A stretch of 43,750 nucleotides of DNA from Bacteroidaceae bacterium (GCA_017628845.1 JAGBYI010000156.1:1-43750), one strand, 5' to 3'. Numbered from the stretch's first letter, positions 17,825-26,768 are shown. Numbers and translations are program-made. Notes: a model not told the origin generated them from the letters alone.

Positions 17825-19036
17825 ATGAATAGCAAAAGTCTCCTTTTATCGTTGCTCGCATTGATGATATGTGGAACGGTATTTGCAAGCACAAACGAAG
17901 AAAGTAAGGAAGTGCTAATGTTCCGTGAACTTCTTACCGATTCGCTTTCAAAGGGAAATGTAGTTACGTGGACATTGCCTGACACGTTGGAACCCGATGC
18001 GCACATGAACTTCTATCTCGGAGTTAAGGGAGACAAGCCCAAGGACGGATATCCAGTATTCCTATACCTTCATGGTTCAGGCCCGAGGGACAGGGAGTGG
18101 GCAACAGGTTTGCGACTTGCCAAACTTTTCCAAGATTCGCCTTCGATGTACATAGTGCCACAGATTCCTCGCGACAGGGAGTGGTATCGTTGGTGGCAGA
18201 GAAGCAAGCAATGGGCTTGGGAACGCATACTCCGCATCATCATGTCCATGCCCGAGGTGGACAAGAACCGCATCTATGTCTTTGGCATTTCCGAGGGCGG
18301 ATACGGTAGTCAGCGCCTGGCATCGTTCTATGCCGACTATTGGGCGGCAGCCGGACCTATGGCAGGTGGAGAACCCCTGAAGAATGCCCCGGTTGAGAAT
18401 CTTGGCAATGTGGCACTGAGTTTTCTTACAGGCGACCGCGATATGATGTTCTACCGCAACATGCTCACGCGTACTACCGGAGAAAAACTGGACAGCATGC
18501 AACGCCTCTTCCCCAACGAATACAAGCATCGCGTGGAACTCATTCCCGGCAAGGGACATTCCATTGACTATACGCCAACCACCCCTTGGCTGGCACAGTA
18601 CAAGCGCAATGCCCAACCACGTCATTTTATTTGGGAGAATATGGAGATGGACGGCTTGAAGCGCAATGCTTTCTATAACCTTCAGGTTCTGGAAGAGACT
18701 GATGCCTATCGCACTCAATACGAATTTACGGCAAATGAGGACAATAGCATAGATATCAAGGTAGACGCCATCGAGTATTTCACAACATGGAAGGACCCTC
18801 AATGGGGCATAGACATGCTCTTCGGCAAGAAACTGATACCTGCTCAGCATGGTTATATACGCCTTTTCCTGTCTGACACTTTGGTTGATTTGAACAAGAA
18901 GGTTACTGTGCGCATAAATGGCAAAGAAGTATTCAACGGCAAGGTGAAGGGTTCCAAGAAGAACCAGAAACTGGCGCATGAACTCTGGGGCGACCCAATG
19001 CGCAGCTTCAAGCATGCCGTGGAAGTAAAATGGTAA
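17825..19036 (+). CDS. Secreted alpha/beta-hydrolase, esterase-like
   Basis: This 403-residue protein has a Sec signal at its N-terminus (to about residue 21, ending in CGTVFAS). The core shows PVFLYLHGSGPRDREW (oxyanion-hole HGxG), the nucleophile elbow GISEGGYGS near residue 160, and GKGHSIDY with a likely catalytic His near 240. This fits the PHB-depolymerase/esterase branch of alpha/beta-hydrolases. The last 130 residues form an extra domain of beta character. The substrate is not evident. It is transcribed alone and ends in a strong terminator. Confidence 0.75.
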   Translation: MNSKSLLLSLLALMICGTVFASTNEESKEVLMFRELLTDSLSKGNVVTWTLPDTLEPDAHMNFYLGVKGDKPKDGYPVFLYLHGSGPRDREWATGLRLAKLFQDSPSMYIVPQIPRDREWYRWWQRSKQWAWERILRIIMSMPEVDKNRIYVFGISEGGYGSQRLASFYADYWAAAGPMAGGEPLKNAPVENLGNVALSFLTGDRDMMFYRNMLTRTTGEKLDSMQRLFPNEYKHRVELIPGKGHSIDYTPTTPWLAQYKRNAQPRHFIWENMEMDGLKRNAFYNLQVLEETDAYRTQYEFTANEDNSIDIKVDAIEYFTTWKDPQWGIDMLFGKKLIPAQHGYIRLFLSDTLVDLNKKVTVRINGKEVFNGKVKGSKKNQKLAHELWGDPMRSFKHAVEVKW

Positions 19037-19048
19037 TCCCCCCTCATC

Positions 19049-19084
19049 AAACCGCCCTGTCCCCTTGCCAGGATAGGGCGGTTT
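19049..19084 (+). terminator. Strong intrinsic terminator after the esterase-like gene
   Basis: AAACCGCCCT (19049-19058) pairs with AGGGCGGTTT (19075-19084), and the stem extends inward through GTCC/GGAT. The T-run is short. Confidence 0.8.
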
Positions 19085-19209
19085 GCGTTATAAGAGGAAA
19101 AGGAAAGGTGCTGTCGGCTCGGAAATGCCCAAATAAATTTAACCATAGGGTTCAATTTGCTCTCGTTCGGCATAAAAGTAAACTTTTTCTGCTCTCTCTT
19201 AATCGCAAA

Positions 19210-19241
19210 TTTGGTATTTCGCTCACTTAATCGTACCTTTG
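19210..19241 (+). promoter_or_regulatory. Promoter of the DUF1846 operon (TTTG-N20-TACCTTTG)
   Basis: The -33 TTTG (19210-19213) and -7 TACCTTTG (19234-19241) are separated by 20 nt, an ideal Bacteroidetes promoter. The spacer ends in CACTTAATCG, nearly the same as in the HU and tRNA-Leu promoters of this window. Confidence 0.85.
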
Positions 19242-19275
19242 CATGTTCTTATAAAGGTAGTAAGCGAGATAATTT

Positions 19276-20739
19276 ATGAAATACGGTTTTGATAACGACA
19301 AGTATATACGCATTCAGAGTGAGCACATCAAAGAAAGAATAGCGCAATTCCAAGGTAAATTGTATTTGGAATTGGGTGGCAAGCTGTTCGATGACCACCA
19401 TGCCAGTCGTGTGCTTCCCGGTTTCCAACCCGACTCAAAGTTGAGAATGCTCTCACAATTGTCTTCTCAGGCAGAGATAGTCATTGTTATCAGTGCAGTA
19501 GACATCGAGAAGAACAAGGTTCGTCAAGACCTCGGCATCACCTACAATGAAGATGTCCTGCGCCTAAGGAACGAGTTCCAGAACTGCGGTTTCATGGTTG
19601 GCAGTGTGGTGATAACACATTTCAATGGCCAAAGTTCTGCCTCAACATACCGCCGCCGTCTGGAATCGCTTGGCATCAAGACCTATTATCACTACACCAT
19701 CGAAGGCTACCCCAACAACGTTGCCCTCATCGACTCCGACGAGGGATTCGGCAAAAACGACTACGTGGAGACCGAACGTCCCCTGGTCATTGTGACTGCT
19801 CCCGGCCCTGGTTCCGGCAAGATGGCAGTCTGCCTCTCGCAGCTATACAACGAGCACAAGCGTGGCGTCTGTGCCGGTTATGCCAAGTTCGAGACCTTCC
19901 CCGTATGGAATCTCCCTCTGAAGCATCCTGTGAACATTGCATACGAGGCTGCTACAGCCGACCTGAATGATGTCAACGAGATAGACCCCTTCCACATGGA
20001 GGCCTACAACGAGGTTGCTATCAGCTACAACCGCGACGTGGAGATTTTCCCCGTCCTCACCAGCATCTTTGATGGCATCTACGGAACTTGCCCCTACAAG
20101 AGTCCTACGGACATGGGCGTGAACATGCTCGGTTTCTGCATTACCGACGATAGCGTCTGCCGCGAAGCATCCAAACAGGAGATAATCCGACGCTATTATA
20201 CTGCCGTCAACAAGATGGCCATGGGCGCTATGAACGAGGCAGAGGTGAACAAGATACGCCTTCTGATGAAGCAGGCAAACATTTCTACCGATGACAGACC
20301 TACAACCGTAGCGGCAAAAAATCGTGCTCAGGAGAGTGGAGACGAGTCTTCTGCAATCCAGTTGAGCGACGGCACAATGATTACCGCCGGCAGCAGCCCC
20401 CTGCTGGGTACCTGTGCAAGTCTCTTGCTCAATTCCATCAAGCACCTGGCTGGTATAGACCATTCCGTAAAGCTCATTTCACAGGACTTCATAGAACCAA
20501 TACAGAAGACCAAAGTAGACTACCTCGGAGGCAACAATCCCCGTCTGCACATGGACGAGGTGCTCGTGGCATTGTCGGTTCTCTCGCTTCACGATGTCAA
20601 CTGCCGTCGTGCCCTGGCCATGCTGCCCGAACTGAACGGGTTGCAGGCACATGCCACTGTAATGCTCAGCCAGGTCGACCAGAAGATACTGAAGAAACTG
20701 GGCATTTCCCTGACCTGCGACCCTGCAAGCAAGAAATAA
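19276..20739 (+). CDS. DUF1846 family protein
   Basis: The 487-residue product matches DUF1846 across its length, including the opening YGFDNDKYIRIQSEHIKERI and the ELGGKLFDDHHASRVLPGF segment near residue 30. It is a soluble protein with a glycine-rich VTAPGPGSGKMAVCLSQLYNEHK segment near 175-195 that looks like a nucleotide-binding loop. Structures of family members are known but no function has been settled. It opens a cluster with a DUF4250 protein and a CobW GTPase. A 1-nt gap separates it from the next ATG, so the two are probably coupled. Confidence 0.88.
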   Translation: MKYGFDNDKYIRIQSEHIKERIAQFQGKLYLELGGKLFDDHHASRVLPGFQPDSKLRMLSQLSSQAEIVIVISAVDIEKNKVRQDLGITYNEDVLRLRNEFQNCGFMVGSVVITHFNGQSSASTYRRRLESLGIKTYYHYTIEGYPNNVALIDSDEGFGKNDYVETERPLVIVTAPGPGSGKMAVCLSQLYNEHKRGVCAGYAKFETFPVWNLPLKHPVNIAYEAATADLNDVNEIDPFHMEAYNEVAISYNRDVEIFPVLTSIFDGIYGTCPYKSPTDMGVNMLGFCITDDSVCREASKQEIIRRYYTAVNKMAMGAMNEAEVNKIRLLMKQANISTDDRPTTVAAKNRAQESGDESSAIQLSDGTMITAGSSPLLGTCASLLLNSIKHLAGIDHSVKLISQDFIEPIQKTKVDYLGGNNPRLHMDEVLVALSVLSLHDVNCRRALAMLPELNGLQAHATVMLSQVDQKILKKLGISLTCDPASKK

Positions 20740-20740
20740 G

Positions 20741-20920
20741 ATGAAGGACCTCCCACACGACCCTTTCATGCTCATGAGCATCATCAACATGAAGCTCAGA
20801 GACTACTACCCCACTTTGGATGCCTTGTGCGAAGATATGAACATCGAGAAGGAAGTCCTCACCACCACACTGGGCAGCATAGGCATGGAATACAACCCCG
20901 ACACCAACAAGTTCTGGTAA
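20741..20920 (+). CDS. DUF4250 small protein
   Basis: This 59-residue ORF begins one nucleotide after the DUF1846 stop. Its LPHDPFMLMSIINMKLRDYYPTLDALC opening is the DUF4250 pattern (LPNDPxMLLSxVNxKLRD). It looks like a small helix-turn-helix-sized domain but no function is known. It is wedged between DUF1846 and the CobW-family gene, with a single nucleotide before the latter's ATG, so all three are likely translated from one message. Confidence 0.85.
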   Translation: MKDLPHDPFMLMSIINMKLRDYYPTLDALCEDMNIEKEVLTTTLGSIGMEYNPDTNKFW

Positions 20921-20921
20921 G

Positions 20922-22259
20922 ATGAAAGAAACGAAAGTATTACTTATAACCGGTTATCTGGGCAGTGGCAAGACCACCCTGCTTAACCGCATCCTTAATA
21001 ATAAAAGAGGTATACGCTTTGCCGTTATCGTCAACGACATCGGCGAGGTGAATATCGATGCCGACCTGATACAGAAGGGCGGTGTAGTGGATCAGCAGGA
21101 CGAATCTCTGATGGCTCTGCAGAACGGTTGCATCTGTTGCTCTCTAAAGATGGACCTCGTGCTTCAGTTGCGCGACCTGATGAAGTCGGAACGCTTTGAC
21201 TATATCGTCATCGAGGCATCAGGCATCTGTGAACCTTCCCCCATTGCACAGACCATCTGCGCTTACCAGCAGTCACTGGACCTCAATACCTTCAATGCCG
21301 GTCCTATCACACATATCCCCACGCTGGATTGCATTTGTTCCGTGGTGGATGCACTTAGACTGAAGGACGAGTTCGGTTGCGGCCTGGACCTCACAGGCAA
21401 GACCATTGCCGAGGACGACATCGCCAACCTGGTTGTCCAGCAGATAGAGTTCTGTAACACCATACTGCTGAACAAGGCAGACGAGGTAACGGCCGAGGAA
21501 CTGGGACGCATACACACTATCCTGCATACTATACAACCCAAGGCAAATATAATCACTTGCAACTTCTGTGATGTGGACCTTGACATGCTGCTAAATACCG
21601 GCATGTTCGACTTTGAAACTGTTGCCACCTCAGCCAAATGGATAGAGGAACTGGACAAGCCTCATCACGAAGAGGGACATCACGAGGAGGAGCATCATCA
21701 TCACCACGATGAACACGAGCACAGCCATGAGTGCGAGCACGAGCATCACCACCATGATTGCCACGAGCATCATCATCATGAGGATGAGAATGAGGAGGCA
21801 TGCCCGCATTGTGGACATCACCACCACCATGATGAGGAAGGGCACTGCTGTTGCGGACACCATCACGATGCCGAACACCCCCATGGCGACGAATACGGCA
21901 TCGGCACCTGGGTATTCTATAGCCGTCGTCCGCTCAACCTTGGTAATTTCGACCACTTCATTGCTCGCCAATGGCCTAAAAGCATCGTCCGCGCCAAGGG
22001 CATGTGTTACTTTAAAGGCGAAGAGCACATGTGCTATCTCTTTGAGCAGGCAGGCCGACAGGTGTCCCTGCATCAAGCGGGCCAGTGGTATGCCACCATG
22101 CCCGAGGAGGAACTGAAGCCCATCCTGGCCCGCGACCAGAGGTTGCAAGACGACTGGGATCCCACCTATGGCGACCGCATGCAGAAGATAGTGTTCATTG
22201 GGATACACATGGACATCAACGACCTGCGACAGAAGTTGGAAGCATGCCTCACTGACTAA
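20922..22259 (+). CDS. CobW/COG0523 metallochaperone GTPase, His-rich
   Basis: This 445-residue P-loop GTPase of the COG0523 family has Walker A GYLGSGKTTLLN (11-22), the metal-binding GCICCS at 69-74, and a NKAD guanine-specificity motif. Between the GTPase and the C-terminal CobW_C domain lies an extreme His/Glu/Asp/Cys-rich stretch of about 80 residues (roughly 245-325) that should bind Zn, Ni or Co. Family members deliver metal to client enzymes, usually under metal limitation. No Zur or B12 site was recognised upstream. Clients may include neighbours, but that is only inference. Confidence 0.9.
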   Translation: MKETKVLLITGYLGSGKTTLLNRILNNKRGIRFAVIVNDIGEVNIDADLIQKGGVVDQQDESLMALQNGCICCSLKMDLVLQLRDLMKSERFDYIVIEASGICEPSPIAQTICAYQQSLDLNTFNAGPITHIPTLDCICSVVDALRLKDEFGCGLDLTGKTIAEDDIANLVVQQIEFCNTILLNKADEVTAEELGRIHTILHTIQPKANIITCNFCDVDLDMLLNTGMFDFETVATSAKWIEELDKPHHEEGHHEEEHHHHHDEHEHSHECEHEHHHHDCHEHHHHEDENEEACPHCGHHHHHDEEGHCCCGHHHDAEHPHGDEYGIGTWVFYSRRPLNLGNFDHFIARQWPKSIVRAKGMCYFKGEEHMCYLFEQAGRQVSLHQAGQWYATMPEEELKPILARDQRLQDDWDPTYGDRMQKIVFIGIHMDINDLRQKLEACLTD

Positions 22260-22283
22260 ACCATAACATAAACCTGCAACAAG

Positions 22284-22439
22284 ATGCTTAACCTGATAAA
22301 AGAACACTACATATTGGTCGGTTGGTTCTGTTTCGTGGTACTGACATACCTGTTTGCATACCTTGATTATGCCTACTACCGCTACAATATCAAGGATAAG
22401 GTCATGCAAATCTACGAGGCACTGACCGAAGAGGAATAG
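22284..22439 (+). CDS. Small membrane protein (51 aa)
   Basis: The ORF encodes 51 residues: a short polar start, one clear transmembrane helix (about 10-30, ILVGWFCFVVLTYLFAYL) and a charged tail ending in TEEE. It starts 24 nt after the CobW-family stop and is probably the last gene of that operon. No family recognised. Codon use and spacing resemble a real gene, but evidence is limited. Confidence 0.55.
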   Translation: MLNLIKEHYILVGWFCFVVLTYLFAYLDYAYYRYNIKDKVMQIYEALTEEE

Positions 22440-22601
22440 GCTGGCTGACGGCATTGCAACAACCAATACAAAGCATTCCATGGACTCGATGCTCCGGGTC
22501 CTTTTTCATGGCTTTTGAGGTCAATTCGCCACTTGTTCACGCCTCTGCTCTTGTGCACCAAGGTACTTTCACCTGCAATTATCAAATTAAAAGGTCTTTT
22601 A

Positions 22602-22633
22602 TTTGCTATTTCGCCCAGTTATTCGTACCTTTG
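22602..22633 (+). promoter_or_regulatory. Promoter of the HU gene (TTTG-N20-TACCTTTG)
   Basis: TTTG (22602-22605), 20-nt spacer, TACCTTTG (22626-22633). The spacer ends CAGTTATTCG, close to the CACTTATTCG of the tRNA-Leu promoter. Confidence 0.85.
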
Positions 22634-22707
22634 CAGCCGCAAAACACTAAAAGTCAGCATATAACATCTAATAATTATACAATAATAACACATCTAAACA
22701 TATAATT

Positions 22708-23001
22708 ATGACAAAGCAAGAACTTGTACGTGCCATTTCACACGAAACCGGTATTGACCAGCCTACAGCCCTGGCCTCTGTTGAGGCTCTCATGAATATC
22801 ATAAAGGAAACTATGGCAAGTGGCGAGAACGTTTACCTGCGTGGTTTCGGCACATTCAACCTGAAGAAGCGTGCCGCCAAGACAGCCCGCAACATCACAA
22901 AGAAGGAGACTATCATTGTTCCCGAGCACTACATCCCCGCCTTCAAGCCCTGCCCCGAGTTTCAGAGCAAAGTAGCCGAGTTGAAGGAAGTACAGGAATA
23001 A
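22708..23001 (+). CDS. HU/IHF-family DNA-binding protein
   Basis: This 97-residue histone-like protein opens with TKQELVRAISHETGI and has the conserved VYLRGFGTFNLKKRAAKTARN arm region at about 48-68. HU proteins bend DNA and organise the nucleoid. It has its own canonical promoter, a 75-nt AT-rich leader and a terminator, so it is monocistronic. Confidence 0.93.
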   Translation: MTKQELVRAISHETGIDQPTALASVEALMNIIKETMASGENVYLRGFGTFNLKKRAAKTARNITKKETIIVPEHYIPAFKPCPEFQSKVAELKEVQE

Positions 23002-23025
23002 TATTCTCTGCTTACGGATACATAA

Positions 23026-23062
23026 GGACAGATGCCGCTGGGCATCTGTCCTTCTTATTTAT
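23026..23062 (+). terminator. Intrinsic terminator of the HU gene
   Basis: GGACAGATGCC (23026-23036), 4-nt loop, GGCATCTGTCC (23041-23051), then TTCTTATTTAT. Confidence 0.9.
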
Positions 23063-23136
23063 TTATCTTTTGAAGCCACTTATTCATACCTGTGACCCAT
23101 ATCTAAGATACCTACTTTCGGATTTCCTCAAATAAA

Positions 23137-23168
23137 TTTGGAAAATCACTCACTTATTCGTACCTTTG
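23137..23168 (+). promoter_or_regulatory. Promoter of tRNA-Leu (TTTG-N20-TACCTTTG)
   Basis: TTTG (23137-23140), 20-nt spacer, TACCTTTG (23161-23168), 13 nt before the tRNA. A degenerate look-alike (TTTG at 23069, TACCTGTG at 23087-23094) lies just upstream. Confidence 0.85.
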
Positions 23169-23181
23169 CATCGTCTAAGTT

Positions 23182-23263
23182 GCGCTTGTGGTGGAATTGG
23201 TAGACACGCCAGACTTAGGATCTGGTGCAGCGATGCGTGTAGGTTCGAGTCCTATCAGGCGTA
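23182..23263 (+). tRNA. tRNA-Leu (UAG anticodon)
   Basis: This is a class II tRNA with a variable arm. The acceptor GCGCTTG pairs with CAGGCGT (two G-U pairs). The D arm is GTGG...; the anticodon arm CCAGA/TCTGG has loop CTTAGGA, anticodon UAG. The variable arm is TGCAGCGATGCGT-like, and the T arm is GTAGG/CCTAT with TTCGAGT. The discriminator is A and CCA is not encoded. A terminator follows. Confidence 0.93.
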
Positions 23264-23269
23264 CAACAG

Positions 23270-23303
23270 GAAAGAGGAGTCATTTCGGCCCCTCTTTCTT
23301 TTT
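23270..23303 (+). terminator. Intrinsic terminator after tRNA-Leu
   Basis: GAAAGAGG (23270-23277) pairs with CCTCTTTC (23291-23298), followed by TTTTT. Confidence 0.8.
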
Positions 23304-23339
23304 ATCCCAAATCGGTCATATCACACGCTATCGGCCTCC

Positions 23340-23570
23340 TCACTTACTTCCACGCCACATTATGGCAGGAATAAGTAGCAAATAGCCGGCGAGACAGAGG
23401 ATGGGAGCGAGGACTATCCTTCGTGCAGAAAAGATGTCGCTGCAAGAAACTTCATTGTTGCTCGCTTCGCCCATCATTAGAAGAAGACCCAACAAAACAA
23501 GGACTGCTGCAAAGAAAGACATCACATAATGTATGTGTACCTTTAGAATATTTTTCATAATCATAAACAT
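23340..23570 (-). CDS. Small two-helix membrane protein (76 aa)
   Basis: The ORF encodes 76 residues with two hydrophobic helices (about 17-34 and 52-70) and a short polar link; the C-terminus is WRGSK. This composition resembles the small DUF3098-like membrane proteins of Bacteroidetes, but I cannot assign a family. Its first ATG overlaps the stop of the large DUF2723 gene by one nucleotide (TAATG), so it is probably coupled to it; an alternative start is the third Met (MKNILK). Confidence 0.6.
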   Translation of the reverse strand: MFMIMKNILKVHIHYVMSFFAAVLVLLGLLLMMGEASNNEVSCSDIFSARRIVLAPILCLAGYLLLIPAIMWRGSK

Positions 23571-26500
23571 TATTTTAAGCCTTTCTCTGGAAGAACTGCA
23601 CTAAGCAACTCTTTCCTGTCATAGTTATACAATATGGATATGGTCTTTTCCATTATACATCTCCACTGGTATTCCGTAAAGGCTGATCCACGACGGCGCT
23701 CGGGATTCAATGTGCCAATCCATTCCATCCACTCAAGAGAGCGGGAGAGCATTTCCCTGGCAAGTGTATCGGCTTCTGCATAGTGCCCTGTGTGGTAGAG
23801 GCAACGTAGCATGGAAAGGGCGGCTGCATCGTATGGAACAACTTGCTGAGGCATTTCCTTTTGCCATTTGCGTACAACGGCCACGGCACGCTCATTATCG
23901 CCCTGCTCAAGCAAGGAATCTATTAGGGTTGCCATTTTATGCTGATGTCCGTATGCCATCTTACGCACGTCATAGTCGGCATACACATCACCGGCAGACA
24001 AACCACCGTAGGAGAAGTTCTCCATGATGTTCTCGTACAGGCGTTCCACATTTACACGAGTTTCAGTATCAGAAGTGTCAGAAGGAACGACACGATACAG
24101 CATACCCTCCAGCACAAGGTGAGGTTTCAGATATGCTCTTTCGTCTATGTTCATGGACGTTGTCAGGTACAAAGGTCTGGTTTCATCGTCATTTACGAGA
24201 AGCTGGAGTATCAGCAGGTCACTTTTCAGAAGCATATCCATGCCAGCAAAGGAAAGAGGCATCTTCTCTCCTGACTTCCGCATGACAAAGGCCGTGTCCG
24301 TGGGGATGCAACGTATATCCAGCGTTTCCCAATCATCCTCTCGTCCACAGGCAAGTGCCTTCACATATTGCCTCAAACGTACATCTTCCTCGCTCATACC
24401 GTCCGTACGGTTGAACACCCAATGCCTCAGGATGTTTTCCATATCAAAAGGTTCCTCGCCAAGAATCCTCCTCAGGGTATGCGGTTCCCGCTCATACAAT
24501 GCCAGCACTCTGTCATGCAATTCTGGTTCAATCCGTACAGCATCATTGTTGCCATAACTGTAGTCTTCGGTTTCCCATCCCAATGGCAAGGCAGGGGAAT
24601 CGTAGGCAGGACGTAGCATCTGGTCAATGTACCAGTCGGCACTGGCATAGGACAAGTTGCACACCCTTGCGTCCGTGCGTTTCCCTTCCACTTCCTGCAT
24701 ATACCAAAGGGGGAAGGTGTCGTTATCGCCATTACAGAAGATGATGGGTTTGCCCTCCTTCGGTGCGCTCTCTAAGTAGTTTTGACCAAAGTCGCGACAA
24801 GTGTATCGTCCGCTACGGTCGTGGTCGTCCCAAGTTTGACATCCCATCTGTATGGGGACAAGCAGGCAGAGAAGCACACCAACAATCACCGATGGCAGCT
24901 CTCCAAACTTCAAACGTCTCAGCAACGACACCACCGCACCCGTTCCAAGACCTATCCAAATGCAGAAGGCATAAAAGGAACCTGCATAGGAATAATCTCT
25001 TTCCCTGGCCTGCAAGGGCGTTTGGTTCAGGTACAGAACTATCGCCACTCCAGTCATGAAGAACAACCAAAAGGTAATGAGAGACTGGTTTCTGCCCAAC
25101 TCGCCCTTCCTTCTTTGCCACCAGATGCCCAAGATACCCAAGAGCAATGGCAAGGCATAATAGACATTGCGTCCCTTATTTTCTTTCAAGTCGGAAGGCA
25201 GTTTGCTCATATCACACCCCAAAAGCAAACCGTCTATTACATCTATGCCCGTTATCCAGTTGCCGTGCTCCGTTTCGCCGTTGCCGGGAATATCGTTCTG
25301 CCTGCCCACGAAGTTCCACAGGAAGTACCTTATATACATATAATATAATTGGTAGGAGACGAAGAAACCGATGTTTTCTTTCATCGTAGGACCTTCCACA
25401 CCTCCCATCCACTGCTCGTAAGCCCGAGCATGGCGCGAAGAGTGCATACGTGGGAAAAGCATATTATGGTCATAAACGTACTCTATCTTTTTGCCCACAT
25501 CCATGTAGCGCCCCGTCTTCTCCGACTTGCGGTAGACGGTCTCCCCCTCCTTGCGTTTGGCAACCATAAAGTCACCCTTGTGCTCGTACTCAGGCTTTGC
25601 CTTGTAGGTAGGCCCATAGAACAAGGGGTTGTCTTCGTATTGCTCCCTGTTGAGATAGCGTTTCAGAGCGAAGACATCTTCCGGAGAGTTCTCGTCCATA
25701 GGCGGATTGGCGGAGGAACGGACAAGGATGACGCCATAGCAACTGAAGCCCACAAGTATCAAGGTTACACAGGACAACACAAACCTCCTTGTTCCATGCC
25801 AGCGGATCAATCCCCAAACAATCAGTATGGAAAGCAACAAGATAAAGCCAGCAAGTCCGGAATTGAAAGGAAGTCCCAGCAGATTAACGGCCAAAAGTTC
25901 TGCCCTGCCTGCCAGCCACAAGACGCCAGGGATAAGGCCATAAAGAATACCGCCAAGCAGAATAAAACTAACCACCAATGCTTTGCACACTCCCCACATC
26001 GTTGTCTTCTTCGTCTTCCTGAAATAGTATACCAGCACCATAGCAGGTATGCAAAGGAGATTCAGCAGATGCACACCTATGGAAAGACCTATTAGATATG
26101 ATATCAGCAATATCCAACGATTGGAATCTGGACTATCTGCCTCATCCTCCCACTTTAGAATTAACCAGAACACCAGTGCCGTTAGAAAACTGGAATAGGC
26201 ATAAACCTCTGCTTCCACAGCAGAGTACCAGAAGGAATCGCTGAACATGCAGGCAAAGGCACCCACCATGGCGGAACCTTCTATCAGGAGGAGGTCCTGC
26301 ACCCGTCCCACCTCGCCATAACCGCACACCAGACGGCGCAGCAGATGCGATATCGTCCAAAACAGAAGCATTATGCAAGCGGCACTGAGCAAGGCAGACA
26401 TTATGTTCACCATATATGCCACTTGCGAAGGGTCGGAAGCAAACTGTGAGAACAAGTTGGCCGTAAGCATGAAAAATGGTGCGCCTGGCGGATGCCCTAT

Positions 26501-26647
26501 CTCCAGCTTATAAGCAGAAATGATGAACTCGGAGCAATCCCACAAGCTGGCTGTGGGCTCAACCGTAAGACAATAGACCGTGGCGGCAATGGCAAAAACC
26601 AGCCACCCCATGGCACGGTCAATAAGATTGAATCGGTTTTGTTGCAT
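23570..26647 (-). CDS. DUF2723 membrane protein, possible GT-C glycosyltransferase
   Basis: This 1025-residue protein has about ten membrane helices in its first 560 residues. The DUF2723 domain is at the N-terminus: YCLTVEPTASLWDCSEFIISA then HPPGAPFF within residues 24-60. The acidic residues in the first loop (WDCSEF) are placed as in GT-C glycosyltransferases. The C-terminal 450 residues are soluble, with helical repeats near 890-980 of TPR type (LLEQGDNERAVAVVRKW, YHTGHYAEADTLA). The eukaryotic relative TMEM260 is a protein O-mannosyltransferase, so a lipid-linked sugar transferase is plausible; donor and acceptor are unknown. Confidence 0.8.
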   Translation of the reverse strand: MQQNRFNLIDRAMGWLVFAIAATVYCLTVEPTASLWDCSEFIISAYKLEIGHPPGAPFFMLTANLFSQFASDPSQVAYMVNIMSALLSAACIMLLFWTISHLLRRLVCGYGEVGRVQDLLLIEGSAMVGAFACMFSDSFWYSAVEAEVYAYSSFLTALVFWLILKWEDEADSPDSNRWILLISYLIGLSIGVHLLNLLCIPAMVLVYYFRKTKKTTMWGVCKALVVSFILLGGILYGLIPGVLWLAGRAELLAVNLLGLPFNSGLAGFILLLSILIVWGLIRWHGTRRFVLSCVTLILVGFSCYGVILVRSSANPPMDENSPEDVFALKRYLNREQYEDNPLFYGPTYKAKPEYEHKGDFMVAKRKEGETVYRKSEKTGRYMDVGKKIEYVYDHNMLFPRMHSSRHARAYEQWMGGVEGPTMKENIGFFVSYQLYYMYIRYFLWNFVGRQNDIPGNGETEHGNWITGIDVIDGLLLGCDMSKLPSDLKENKGRNVYYALPLLLGILGIWWQRRKGELGRNQSLITFWLFFMTGVAIVLYLNQTPLQARERDYSYAGSFYAFCIWIGLGTGAVVSLLRRLKFGELPSVIVGVLLCLLVPIQMGCQTWDDHDRSGRYTCRDFGQNYLESAPKEGKPIIFCNGDNDTFPLWYMQEVEGKRTDARVCNLSYASADWYIDQMLRPAYDSPALPLGWETEDYSYGNNDAVRIEPELHDRVLALYEREPHTLRRILGEEPFDMENILRHWVFNRTDGMSEEDVRLRQYVKALACGREDDWETLDIRCIPTDTAFVMRKSGEKMPLSFAGMDMLLKSDLLILQLLVNDDETRPLYLTTSMNIDERAYLKPHLVLEGMLYRVVPSDTSDTETRVNVERLYENIMENFSYGGLSAGDVYADYDVRKMAYGHQHKMATLIDSLLEQGDNERAVAVVRKWQKEMPQQVVPYDAAALSMLRCLYHTGHYAEADTLAREMLSRSLEWMEWIGTLNPERRRGSAFTEYQWRCIMEKTISILYNYDRKELLSAVLPEKGLK

Positions 26648-26672
26648 GGTTGCACGGATTAGGTTTCTCCGG

Positions 26673-26680
26673 CAAAGGTA
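26673..26680 (-). promoter_or_regulatory. Promoter -7 box (TACCTTTG) of the DUF2723 gene
   Basis: On the minus strand TACCTTTG lies 25 nt upstream of the DUF2723 ATG, a short leader typical of this phylum. Confidence 0.6.
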
Positions 26681-26768
26681 TGAACAAAGGGCACACCTTC
26701 ATGCAAAATCTATCTTACATTACCCTTACAATTGCTCTACAAAAAAAGTCTGCCTTATCTTGCAGACA

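Noticed and set aside
21630..22481. Minus-strand frame (283 aa) opposite the CobW-family gene
   Set aside because: Its Val/Met-rich hydrophobic runs are simply the antisense of His codons in the metal-binding stretch.
23188..23385. ORFs across tRNA-Leu (MVELVDTPDLGSGA...)
   Set aside because: This is the well-known spurious translation of a tRNA-Leu gene; the cloverleaf is complete.
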